This document shows positions 7,535-14,922 of a stretch of 16,997 nt of DNA, in pieces. The stretch is from assembly GCA_030837395.1 (NCBI GenBank), contig JAUPKO010000633.1:1-16997 (forward strand), given 5' to 3'. Below the pieces are notes generated by a model. It saw only the letters and a program-made list of their open reading frames with translations. It searched no databases and was not told the DNA's origin. Within the stretch, counting starts at the first letter, position 1, and every line of letters begins with the position of its first letter. The stretch is from Actinomycetota bacterium. GTDB taxonomy: Bacteria > Actinomycetota > Actinomycetes > S36-B12 > UBA10799. The translations under genes were made by a program, and so were the position numbers.

Positions 7535-8685
7535 GTCGAGTACTCCGAGTTGACGGCGATGTAGTCCGGCGTGAGGTCGTTGGTCCACACGTGGCCGCGG
7601 AAGGGGCCCGCAGCGAGGTCCACCACGATGGTGATCTCGCGCGCTGAGAGGTCCGCTCGGTCGGCCGCGCCCGGCACCGGCGCACCGGCCGCACATACCT
7701 GCACGCCGTTGATCGTCACCGAGATGTCGTCGGGGTCGAACGCCGCCTCGGAGGCGCCGACGGCCGAGACGATCCGGCCCCAGTTGGGGTCCTCGCCATA
7801 CATCGCGCACTTGAACAGGTTGCTGCGGGCCACCGCGCGCGCAGCGGCCACGGCCTCGGTCTCGGACGCGGCCGAGTCGACTTCGATGAGAATCTCCTTG
7901 CTCGCCCCTTCGGCGTCGGCGATCATCGCCCGCGCCAAGGTGCTGCACACCTCGGTGAGCAGGTCCTCGAGCACGATGTCGTCGAGGACCGCGCCGCCGG
8001 CACCACTGGCCATGAGGATCACCGTGTCGTTGGTGGACATGCAACCGTCGGAGTCGATGCGATTGAAGGTCTGTTCGACGGCCCGTTCCAGTGCGAGTTG
8101 CCCGACCTCGGGGTCGACGATGGCATCGGTGGTCAGCACGCACAACATGGTTGCCATGCCAGGTGCGATCATTCCGGCACCTTTGGCCATGCCGCCCACG
8201 GTGGCTCCCGCCCGCTGGGCGACAGCCTGCTTGACGACGGTGTCCGTCGTGAGGATGGCGCGGGCGGCATCGGCGCCACCCTGCGCCGACAGCGCCTGCG
8301 CGGCGGCATCCACGCCGGCAAGCAGCAACGGCATGTTCAGCGGCACCCCGATCAACCCGGTGGAGCACACGGCGACGTCGATGGGCGCCAAACCCAGGTC
8401 TGCCGCCACCTGCTCGGCCGTGTGATGGGCGTCAGCGAAGCCTTCGGGCCCGGTGCAGGCATTGGCCCCGCCCGAGTTGAGCACCACCGCCTTGAGCGCC
8501 TGCCACCGCAGCACCTGCCGACTCCAACGCACGGGGGCGGCCACGACGGTGTTCCGGGTGAACACTCCCGCGGCCACGAAGGTGGGTCCGTCGTTGACCA
8601 CCAGGGCGACGTCGGGATCGCCGGACTCCTTGAGCCCAGCCGTGACCCCGGCGGCACGGAATCCTTGCGCTGCGGTGACGCTCAT
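7531..8685 (-). CDS. argJ: bifunctional ornithine acetyltransferase / N-acetylglutamate synthase
   Basis: A 384-residue member of the ArgJ family, which recycles the acetyl group from N-acetylornithine to glutamate and often also makes N-acetylglutamate from acetyl-CoA. The self-cleavage site MAKGAGMIAPGMATML is clear, with nucleophile T179 after A178, so the chain should split into alpha and beta subunits. LNSGGANACTG (69-79) and the C-terminal GRIVSAVGAS and NSEYST tail are typical. Whether it is mono- or bifunctional cannot be decided from sequence. ATGA overlaps join it to argC upstream and argB downstream. Confidence 0.96.
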   Translation of the reverse strand: MSVTAAQGFRAAGVTAGLKESGDPDVALVVNDGPTFVAAGVFTRNTVVAAPVRWSRQVLRWQALKAVVLNSGGANACTGPEGFADAHHTAEQVAADLGLAPIDVAVCSTGLIGVPLNMPLLLAGVDAAAQALSAQGGADAARAILTTDTVVKQAVAQRAGATVGGMAKGAGMIAPGMATMLCVLTTDAIVDPEVGQLALERAVEQTFNRIDSDGCMSTNDTVILMASGAGGAVLDDIVLEDLLTEVCSTLARAMIADAEGASKEILIEVDSAASETEAVAAARAVARSNLFKCAMYGEDPNWGRIVSAVGASEAAFDPDDISVTINGVQVCAAGAPVPGAADRADLSAREITIVVDLAAGPFRGHVWTNDLTPDYIAVNSEYST

Positions 8686-9719
8686 GGTGCGACTCCAGTG
8701 CTCGTGAGCCCGGCCGCCTCATCGAGGCCGAGCATGAGGTTGACGTTCTGAATCGCCTGGCCCGCGGCACCCTTGACCAGATTGTCGATCGCGGTCACGA
8801 CAACCGCCCGGCCGCTGTGGGCATCGGCCGCCGCCTGGATCAGCACGGAGTTGCTGCCCAGGGTCCAACCGCTCGCGGGCCAAGTGCCCTCCGCCGCGAT
8901 GTACACGAACTGCTCACCGGCGTACGCATCGTGCAGCACGTCGCGCAACTGGTCCGTGCCCACCCCCGGCGCCAGCCGAGCGGTGGTGGTGGCCAAGATG
9001 CCCCGCGGCATCGGGGCAAGGGTCGGCGTGAACGAAACGGTCACCGGTGCTTGCGCGGCCCAGCCCAGAGCCTGTTCGATCTCCGGCGTGTGCTGGTGTG
9101 TGCCGCCGGCTTTGTAGGCGGCCATGGAACCGACGATCTCACTGGCCAGTAGAGCACCGGAGGGCTTGCGACCGGCGCCGGTCGTGCCCGACGCCGCGAC
9201 CACCACGATGTCGTCCGGTTCGACCAGGTCCGCTGCCAACAGCGGCGACAACCCGAGGATCACCCCGGTCGGGTAGCAGCCGGGGTTGGCCACCCGCAGC
9301 GATTCCGCGATCCGTCCACGCGCGCCTGGCAATTCCGGCAAGCCATAGGTCCAGGTGCCTGCCCACTGCCCTGGGTAGTACCCGGTCCAGGCGTCGGCGT
9401 CGGCAAGGCGGTGGTCGGCACCGAGGTCCACGATCGGCAGCGTGGCTGGTAAGGCCCGCGCCAACGCGGCCGACGCACCGTGCGGCAGCGCGAAGAAGAC
9501 CACGTCCGCAGTCGCCAGCGTGTCGGCATCCATAGGTGCGAATCGGCGGTCGGCCAACTGCGGCAGGTGCGGATGCAATTGCGCTACTGAAGCGCCCGCG
9601 CTGGATTCGGCAGCAACCGGACCGATGTTGATGTCCGGGTGCCCGAGTAGCAGTCGCAGCACCTCACCGCCGGCATATCCGCTGGCCCCGGCCACCGCAG
9701 CAGTGATCATGACGGCCAT
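8682..9719 (-). CDS. argC: N-acetyl-gamma-glutamyl-phosphate reductase
   Basis: A 345-residue NADPH-dependent reductase making N-acetylglutamate semialdehyde. The N-terminal Rossmann motif is VAGASGYAGGE (9-19), and the active-site cysteine is C148 in NPGCYPTG. The catalytic histidine region (GTHQHTPEIEQ) and SFTPTLAPMPRGI are present. It is the first gene of the arg train. No SD precedes the ATG at 9719 or a second ATG at 9710 (MITAAVAG). With a TATGCG hexamer ending 6 bases before the first ATG, a leaderless mRNA is possible. The candidate ArgR operator ends 3 bases upstream of that ATG. Confidence 0.95.
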   Translation of the reverse strand: MAVMITAAVAGASGYAGGEVLRLLLGHPDINIGPVAAESSAGASVAQLHPHLPQLADRRFAPMDADTLATADVVFFALPHGASAALARALPATLPIVDLGADHRLADADAWTGYYPGQWAGTWTYGLPELPGARGRIAESLRVANPGCYPTGVILGLSPLLAADLVEPDDIVVVAASGTTGAGRKPSGALLASEIVGSMAAYKAGGTHQHTPEIEQALGWAAQAPVTVSFTPTLAPMPRGILATTTARLAPGVGTDQLRDVLHDAYAGEQFVYIAAEGTWPASGWTLGSNSVLIQAAADAHSGRAVVVTAIDNLVKGAAGQAIQNVNLMLGLDEAAGLTSTGVAP

Positions 9720-9722
9720 GCT

Positions 9723-9738
9723 ATACGCATATTCGCAT
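9723..9738 (-). promoter_or_regulatory. candidate ARG box / operator before argC
   Basis: The minus strand reads ATGCGAATATGCGTAT, an imperfect dyad with 6 of 8 positions paired (ATGCGAAT against ATACGCAT). It is AT-rich compared with everything around it. Size, composition and the TGCnnATATGC look resemble ArgR operators of actinobacteria. It lies 3 bases before the argC ATG and covers the best -10 candidate, so ArgR binding would block transcription start. Not confirmed by any binding data. Confidence 0.5.
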
Positions 9739-9793
9739 GACTATTTCGGGGGTCCCCGTCGGGTCGCGTTCCGGCATTGGCCACGATAGGAAA

Positions 9794-11428
9794 ATGGTGG
9801 CGTTGCGCGGGATGACCGATGCGGTACGGGTGGCCACCTCGGGTGTGCGTGGCGCAACCTCGTCCGGACTGTTCAAACCGGCCAATCCACTGGTCGCCGC
9901 ACAGGTCGCGCGGGACTTGCGCAAATGGGGCACCACACCGGCCATCGGGTACTGCATCGGTGCGGCCCGCAGCCCGGAGGAACTGGCCATCATCGATGTC
10001 GATGATGCGCTGCACCCAGAGGTCACCTTCGCCGAGGTGGAGCATCGTTGCGATGCGTTGGCCAAGGGGCTTGTCGATCGCGGGCTGGGCGAGTCCGACA
10101 CCGTGGCCATCCTGGCGCGCAACTCGCGCGCCTTCGCCGAGGTGATTGTCGCGGTGTCTCGAATCGGTGCGGACCTGGTGTACCTCAACACCGGGGCCAG
10201 CGCCGAGCAGATTTCGCTGGTGCTGCGCAACGAGCGGGTGGACCTCGTCGTGCGCGACAGCGAGTTCGCCCACCTGTGCCCGCCTGGCGTGTCGTGGTTG
10301 GGCACCGACGACCCCGCCGGCGTCTCGCTCCTCGACTCGCTCCCCAGCCGCCGCGGCGTCGACAAACCCGGTCGCGCGGGCCAGCACGTCATCCTCACGG
10401 CCACGTCGGGTTCGGTACCGCGCGGCACGGCGCGGGCGTCGCTGCCGATGGACGCCCTCGCTGCGGTGCTCGACACCTTCCCCGTGCGCCTGGGCGGCAC
10501 CCACCTCATCGCCGCGCCACTGTTCCACGCCTGGGGTTGGATGAACCACCGCCTCGCTGGTTCGATCGGCGCGACCGAGATTTTCCTGCGCCGCAACGAT
10601 CCCGAACGACTGCTGGCCCTAGTGCAGGCGCACGAGGCCGACACCCTGGTGACGGTACCCACCGTCTTGGCGAAAATCATGGCGCTGCCGCCGACTGTCC
10701 GAGACCAGTACGACACCACCAGCCTGCGCGCTGTCATGGTCAGCGGGTCGGAGCTGCCCGGCGAATTGGCCTGGGACTTCATGGACGTGTTCGGGGACGT
10801 CCTGTTTAACCTCTACGGCACCACCGAGGCCGCCTTCGCGACGGTGGCTGGGCCCGCGGACCTACGCGACGATCCCAACACTGCGGGCAACCCGCTGGCG
10901 GGGGTGAAGGTCGAGATCTTCGACCGCCGTGGCAAGCCCGTGCCGCGTGGCGAGGTAGGCCGGGTGCACGTATTGAGCAGGACGTCGTTCGACGGCTACA
11001 CCGACGGCACCGACCGCGAACGGGTGCGCGGCATGGTGTTCACCGGCGACCTCGGCTGGCTCGACGAGAAGGGTCGGCTGAGCCTGATCGGCCGGGCCGA
11101 CGATGTGATCGTGACCGGCGGCGAGAAGGTGCACCCGGTGGAGGTCGAGTCGGTGCTGGCGAGTCACCCCGCGGTGGCCGACGTTGCCGTGGTCGGAGTG
11201 GCGGACAATGTCTACGGCGCCACGGTGGAGGCCTACGTGGTGCTCGACGCCGATGCCACCGAGGACGATCTGGAGGATGTGCGAGCACTGGCGCGCACCC
11301 GCCTGGGTCCGCGGCACCGACCGCGCAACTACGTGGTGGTCGACACCTTGCCGAGGTCCGAGTCGGGCAAATTGCGCCGACGTGCACTCGTCGATCCGGA
11401 GACGGGTGACGATCCGGAGTGGCTGTAG
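9794..11428 (+). CDS. AMP-binding acyl-CoA synthetase (FadD-like)
   Basis: A 544-residue ANL-superfamily adenylating enzyme, probably activating a fatty or other carboxylic acid to its CoA thioester. Visible core motifs are YGTTEAA (341-347), TGDLGWLD (417-424), GRADDVIVTGGEKVHPVEVE (433-452) and the catalytic lysine K526 in PRSESGKLRRR. The phosphate loop is unusual: where the family has a TSGTTGTPKG-type sequence this has TATSGSVPRG (202-211), with the usual lysine replaced by arginine. The ATG at 9794 follows AGGA closely. Alternatives are 9737, which would run into the argC operator, and 9812 (MTDAVRVA). Transcribed divergently from argC, and followed 2 bp later by a response regulator. 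The substrate is unknown. Confidence 0.85.
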   Translation: MVALRGMTDAVRVATSGVRGATSSGLFKPANPLVAAQVARDLRKWGTTPAIGYCIGAARSPEELAIIDVDDALHPEVTFAEVEHRCDALAKGLVDRGLGESDTVAILARNSRAFAEVIVAVSRIGADLVYLNTGASAEQISLVLRNERVDLVVRDSEFAHLCPPGVSWLGTDDPAGVSLLDSLPSRRGVDKPGRAGQHVILTATSGSVPRGTARASLPMDALAAVLDTFPVRLGGTHLIAAPLFHAWGWMNHRLAGSIGATEIFLRRNDPERLLALVQAHEADTLVTVPTVLAKIMALPPTVRDQYDTTSLRAVMVSGSELPGELAWDFMDVFGDVLFNLYGTTEAAFATVAGPADLRDDPNTAGNPLAGVKVEIFDRRGKPVPRGEVGRVHVLSRTSFDGYTDGTDRERVRGMVFTGDLGWLDEKGRLSLIGRADDVIVTGGEKVHPVEVESVLASHPAVADVAVVGVADNVYGATVEAYVVLDADATEDDLEDVRALARTRLGPRHRPRNYVVVDTLPRSESGKLRRRALVDPETGDDPEWL

Positions 11429-11430
11429 CC

Positions 11431-12093
11431 GTGCCGCCGGCGCCCATCAGGGTCTTCGTCGTGGACGATCACGAGATCGTCCGGCGGGGGTTGGTCGACC
11501 TCCTCGAGACCGAACGGGGCTTCACTGTGGTGGGCGAGGCCGCATCCGCCCGGCAGGCCTTGGCCCGAATCCCGGCAACCGCCGCCGACGTGGTGCTGCT
11601 GGACGTGCGGCTCCCTGACGGCAATGGCGTTGAGGTGTGCCGCGAGCTGCTCAATGATCAACCAGCGCCCGCGGTGCTCATGCTGACCTCCTACTCGGAT
11701 CGCCGCGCTGAGATCGACGCCGTCGTGGCAGGCGCCGCCGGCTACTTCCTCAAAGACATCCACGGTGAGGCGCTGCTGACCGCTATCCGCCGTGTCGCCG
11801 CCGGCGAAGTCCTCGTTGATCCCAGCCTCGTGAACGATCCGCAACGGTTGAACTGGGCACACAGGCCGGATCCAGGTTGGCTGGCTCTGACGCCGCAGGA
11901 GCAGCGGGTGCTCAGTCACATCGGGGAAGGGTGCACCAACCGACAGATCGCTCGGCAGATGTCGTTGTCCGAGCGCACAGTGGCGCACTACGTCAGTTCG
12001 CTGCTGGCCAAACTGGGCCTTGAGCGTCGTGCGCAGGCGGCGAGTTACATCACCCACTTGCAGGATCAGGGCCAGGCATCTTCCGAGCAGTAG
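11431..12093 (+). CDS. NarL/DevR-type response regulator
   Basis: A 220-residue DNA-binding regulator. The receiver domain has the acid pair D12-D13 (VDDHEIVRRGL), phosphoryl site D58 (LLDVRLPDGNG), switch T86 (LTSYSD) and K108 (YFLKD). The LuxR-type helix-turn-helix spans about 151-207 (LTPQEQRVL, TNRQIARQMSLSERTV, YVSSLLAKLGLERRAQAA). The LPDGNG, LTSY, YVSSLLAKLG and ERRxQAA blocks recall mycobacterial DevR/DosR, but this is resemblance, not proof. The GTG at 11431 has GGAG 11 bases upstream. An earlier in-frame GTG at 11419 would overlap the synthetase stop and cannot be excluded. Its 3' end overlaps the histidine kinase gene tail to tail by 44 bp, which suggests these two are partners. 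Confidence 0.92.
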   Translation: MPPAPIRVFVVDDHEIVRRGLVDLLETERGFTVVGEAASARQALARIPATAADVVLLDVRLPDGNGVEVCRELLNDQPAPAVLMLTSYSDRRAEIDAVVAGAAGYFLKDIHGEALLTAIRRVAAGEVLVDPSLVNDPQRLNWAHRPDPGWLALTPQEQRVLSHIGEGCTNRQIARQMSLSERTVAHYVSSLLAKLGLERRAQAASYITHLQDQGQASSEQ

Positions 12094-13276
12094 GGCCGAT
12101 CGGAATCCACCATCGGAGCAGACTGCCGGTGTTGCTCACGTCCATCGAGCAGTCACCGCCGAGGTCCGCCGCGCGGGCGCGCAGATTGCGTAATCCCCGA
12201 CCCTCGTGGTCCGGTGCTGCCCGGGCTTGACCCTCGTTGGCCAGCCGCAGTGAAAGCTGCCCCTCATGCGCCCCAAGGTCGAGCGTGACCGACCGGCAGA
12301 AGCTGTGGCGCGCCGCATTGCTGAGCCCCTCCCGGATGGCGGCGGTCAGAGCCCGCAGCGCGCAGTTGTCGAGCAACAGGTCGTCGGGCAGGTCAAGCCG
12401 CAGGGCAGGCGATTCGGGGAAGCGCAGCGCCTGCCGACCGCACTCGCGCCGAACGGCCTGCATCACCTCGGCGGCAGTCGCCGGCGGCGGTTCGATGTCC
12501 AACCCGTCGATCGCCCGACGCAGTTCAGCGATAGCCTCATTGATCTCCTCGATGGCCGCGGCCGCCCGATCGGCTGGCACGCACTCGCCGTTGGTCAGCC
12601 GCAGGCCGGTATCGAGCATCATGCCCACTCCGAAGATGCGCTGGATGGTGAGGTCGTGCAGGTCACGGGCGATCCGTTCGCGTTCCCGCACCACCAACTG
12701 CGCCTGCGCTGCGGCCCGCAGTCGCAGGTAGCGAAGGGCAAATGCGGTCCGAGCGCAGAAGGTGATCACATGGTCGACGTCGTCGTCAGTGAACCCGTCC
12801 TTGCCGGCGGGACGGACAACGCACACCCACCCAAGTCGGCCGGACTCCGACCCGAACGGCACGATCATCCACGGGCCCGCCAGATGACCCAACGGGCCCG
12901 ACTGGGCCAGCGCACCTGTGCCGCAGATCGGTATTCCGCTGGCAGCCAGCACAGCCAACCGCCCCGCCGTGTCCACATTGCCGGCGAACCGCTCCACCCT
13001 CCTTCCGGCCCGCGCGACCAGGTAGCCGGTCGGTGGTCCGTACGCCAGGTCGGACCCTCCGGCGGGGTCATCGCTGCGAACTGGGTCGAGGCAGACGACG
13101 ACCGTGTCGGCGGCGGCCAGGATCCGAAGGCTGTCGGCAAAGGGGGTGACCACGTCACCTTCCTGCCGTGCCGACATTGCCATCCCCTGCACACGAGAGA
13201 TCGCATCGTCCCAGGCCCGCGCTACCGCCGACTCGCCACCCGGAGCGCTAGGCGCGCTCGCGGATTCGTCCGCCAT
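12050..13276 (-). CDS. soluble GAF / HisKA_3 sensor histidine kinase (DevS-like)
   Basis: A 408-residue kinase without membrane segments, so it should sense a cytoplasmic signal. Residues ~46-186 form a GAF-like sensor domain. The dimerisation/phosphoacceptor helix has RERIARDLHDLTIQRIFGVG with H207, the DevS/NarX-type H-box. The ATPase domain has an N-box (REGLSNAARHS, N320) and EGRGLRNLRARAADLGG (358-374). The G1 box is degenerate: ANEGQA (346-351) where DxGxG is expected. The ATG at 13276 is preceded by GGGAG; the frame stays open upstream but only as a shadow of the secreted-protein gene. It lies 71 bp after that gene on the same strand, so it may end the secretion operon, and it converges on the response regulator. 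Confidence 0.88.
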   Translation of the reverse strand: MADESASAPSAPGGESAVARAWDDAISRVQGMAMSARQEGDVVTPFADSLRILAAADTVVVCLDPVRSDDPAGGSDLAYGPPTGYLVARAGRRVERFAGNVDTAGRLAVLAASGIPICGTGALAQSGPLGHLAGPWMIVPFGSESGRLGWVCVVRPAGKDGFTDDDVDHVITFCARTAFALRYLRLRAAAQAQLVVRERERIARDLHDLTIQRIFGVGMMLDTGLRLTNGECVPADRAAAAIEEINEAIAELRRAIDGLDIEPPPATAAEVMQAVRRECGRQALRFPESPALRLDLPDDLLLDNCALRALTAAIREGLSNAARHSFCRSVTLDLGAHEGQLSLRLANEGQARAAPDHEGRGLRNLRARAADLGGDCSMDVSNTGSLLRWWIPIGPTARKMPGPDPASG

Positions 13277-13326
13277 CTCCGCTCCCGCCGTTCGAGGGTT
13301 CTGCGTGCTACTTCGATCCGTGCGCC

Positions 13327-13347
13327 CCGCCAGCCTATGACCGCCAG
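13327..13347 (-). repeat. short direct repeat before the kinase gene
   Basis: CTGGCGG occurs twice with a 7-base spacer (minus strand 13347-13341 and 13333-13327), directly after the stop codon of the secreted-protein gene. The 14-base spacing places both copies on roughly one face of the helix. It could be a regulator site for the kinase gene or chance. Confidence 0.25.
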
Positions 13348-13818
13348 TCAGGGCACGATCTCGTCGCGCTTGCTGTTGACCATGCCGTAGTAGTACAGGA
13401 ACGTCGTAGTGGCTTTGAGCGGCGGCAGCACCACCTTGACCTTGTAACCGTGGTCGGCGTAGATCGCCGGCTTGCCGCCGAAGTTGCCCAGGGTGGCGCT
13501 TGAGTAGGCCTCCGCTGGCACCGTCATGTAGAAGGCACCGTCGGGGACCGTGTCGCCCGTGGCGTCGTAGATCACCCTGACGTAGATCCATCGCGTGTAG
13601 TCCGCGCACCCGCTGGTGACCGATGGGTTGGTGATGGTGAAGCCGGTATAGAACACTCCATCGTCGACGGGGGCGACGGTGAGGTCGCCCACGAGGCAGG
13701 GCTCCGGTGTGGACACGTTGTCGACGCCGACCACGTCGACTCCCTCCGCCCAGGCGTTGCCCCCAGGCAGAATGACCAGCATTGCAGCGGCGATGACGGT
13801 ACCGGCTGTGAGTCGCAT
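13348..13818 (-). CDS. small secreted protein, member of the local two-Cys family
   Basis: A 156-residue protein of unrecognised function. The N-terminus (MRLTAGTVIAAAMLVILPGG, then NAWA before EG) is a signal peptide with an AxA-type site near residue 24. The mature part shares the layout of its three neighbours: C41 followed by GDL, YTGFTI (57-62), C71, IYVRV (78-82), and FYM (96-98), then an AIYADHG strand. It is the most divergent member, lacking the LTLTGP motif after the signal peptide. The two cysteines could form a disulfide outside the cell. SD GGGAGGT stands 7 bases before the ATG. It starts 18 bp after the preceding paralog's stop and is followed by the kinase gene. Confidence 0.75.
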   Translation of the reverse strand: MRLTAGTVIAAAMLVILPGGNAWAEGVDVVGVDNVSTPEPCLVGDLTVAPVDDGVFYTGFTITNPSVTSGCADYTRWIYVRVIYDATGDTVPDGAFYMTVPAEAYSSATLGNFGGKPAIYADHGYKVKVVLPPLKATTTFLYYYGMVNSKRDEIVP

Positions 13819-13836
13819 TCACGTTACCTCCCGACT

Positions 13837-14415
13837 TCAGAAGTCCACTAGCGGCGCATCCGCCGCAGTGATGATCCACTCGGTCTCGCCGAGGTTGTGG
13901 CCGGCGACGTCCGGCAGAGTGTCGATGCGATCCTCCTCGTCGAAAGTGGGCGAGGAGTAGACGTAACGAACGATGAAGTGACCTTCGCCGTCCACCTCGT
14001 AACAGTTGAACGGGTCACAGATGTCGTCCACGGCGTCGCCGAAGACGCCCATGATCGTGGCGCCCACGATGGTGGGCTTGTTGAGATCCTCGTTGGTTGG
14101 GATACGCATGTAGTAGTAGCCGTCGGGCTCGCTCCCGGTATCAACGCCGTCCCACGCCACCTTGGCCCGCAGTTCGCTGTCCGCACAGGCCTCGGCGTCG
14201 AAGGCGCTGGCCTCAATGCGCCAGTACACCCACAGATCCGAGCCGTCAACTGTGGATACCGGGTGGAAGTAGACCACGCCCAGATCGCAGACATCGGCTC
14301 CGTGCGCGCCGCTGCGGGGGCTGTCGGGCCCTGTGAGAGTCAGCGCACTCGCAGCCGCGATCGCGACACCCAGCGCGACCACCAGCACCAGCAGCGCCAC
14401 TGCGAGCCGTGACAT
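13837..14415 (-). CDS. small secreted protein, larger member of the local two-Cys family
   Basis: A 192-residue exported protein of unknown function. The signal peptide (MSRLAVALLVLVVALGVAIA, then AASA) is followed by LTLTGPDSPRSG (25-36), almost the same as in the protein encoded at 16586. C43 in CDLG, C77, a KVAW strand and GYYYMRIP (99-106) match the family pattern, and MGVFGDA parallels LGVFEAE in the next paralog. It differs by an extra acidic stretch with C133 and C138 (ICDPFNC), which might be a second disulfide or a metal-binding loop. The frame also has a GTG at 14424, three codons upstream, closer to the GGGGAGAGG SD, so the exact start is uncertain. It begins 24 bp after the neighbouring paralog. 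Confidence 0.75.
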   Translation of the reverse strand: MSRLAVALLVLVVALGVAIAAASALTLTGPDSPRSGAHGADVCDLGVVYFHPVSTVDGSDLWVYWRIEASAFDAEACADSELRAKVAWDGVDTGSEPDGYYYMRIPTNEDLNKPTIVGATIMGVFGDAVDDICDPFNCYEVDGEGHFIVRYVYSSPTFDEEDRIDTLPDVAGHNLGETEWIITAADAPLVDF

Positions 14416-14439
14416 GTCGACCACTTCCTCTCCCCGGGG

Positions 14440-14922
14440 TCAGAATTCGGCAGGAAAGACATTCGAGATCAAGATGCGGGTTTCGGCGAACACGCTCTTC
14501 TCCGTGCTGGGATCGTTGGCAACCACGTGATTGGGATCAAAAGCCGCGGTGGCGTAGACCGGCGGATCCCCCGGCTCGGCCTCGAACACCCCCAGTACCG
14601 TCCACTCGGCCGACACGTCCGACGCCGCAGTCTTCAGGTAGTAGAAGTGGTTGCCGTGGGTGACACGGGCGTAGACCGTCCACCCCTCGCAGTCGGCCTT
14701 GGTACCCGTCCCCTTGATGCGGAAGCCGGTGTAGTAGCCCACCTTGGGTGCCACGATGTAGTAGTCGGCCTTCACCTCGATTTCCGAGAGATCGCAGGAG
14801 GTCGACTCGTAGGCCCCGGTGCGCGGATTGCCGGCCAGCCCGAGCGCCAGGCCGCTGGCGGTCGCCGTGGTGAGGGTGAACACAACGAGGGCGATGAGCG
14901 TGATCACTGCTATTGGTCGCAT
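14440..14922 (-). CDS. small secreted protein of the local two-Cys family
   Basis: A 160-residue exported protein of unknown function. A hydrophobic signal peptide (MRPIAVITLIALVVFTLTTA, then TASG) is followed by LALGLAGNPRTG (25-36), a variant of the LTLTGPxxPRxG motif in two paralogs. C43 in CDLSEI, YTGFRI (64-69), C78, VYARV (83-87) and FYYL (93-96) follow the family layout. YTGF is shared with the protein at 13818. SD GGGAGG lies 7 bases before the ATG. The start overlaps the end of the signal peptidase gene by 13 bp, tying the two together, so it is a prime candidate substrate of that peptidase. Confidence 0.78.
   Translation of the reverse strand: MRPIAVITLIALVVFTLTTATASGLALGLAGNPRTGAYESTSCDLSEIEVKADYYIVAPKVGYYTGFRIKGTGTKADCEGWTVYARVTHGNHFYYLKTAASDVSAEWTVLGVFEAEPGDPPVYATAAFDPNHVVANDPSTEKSVFAETRILISNVFPAEF

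Noticed and set aside
7535..8368. Upstream extension of the argB frame
   Set aside because: It runs through argJ in another frame, and argB has a natural ATGA-coupled start at 7534.
9737..9793. Earlier ATG for the acyl-CoA synthetase
   Set aside because: It overlaps the candidate argC operator and has no SD; 9794 has an AGGA just upstream.
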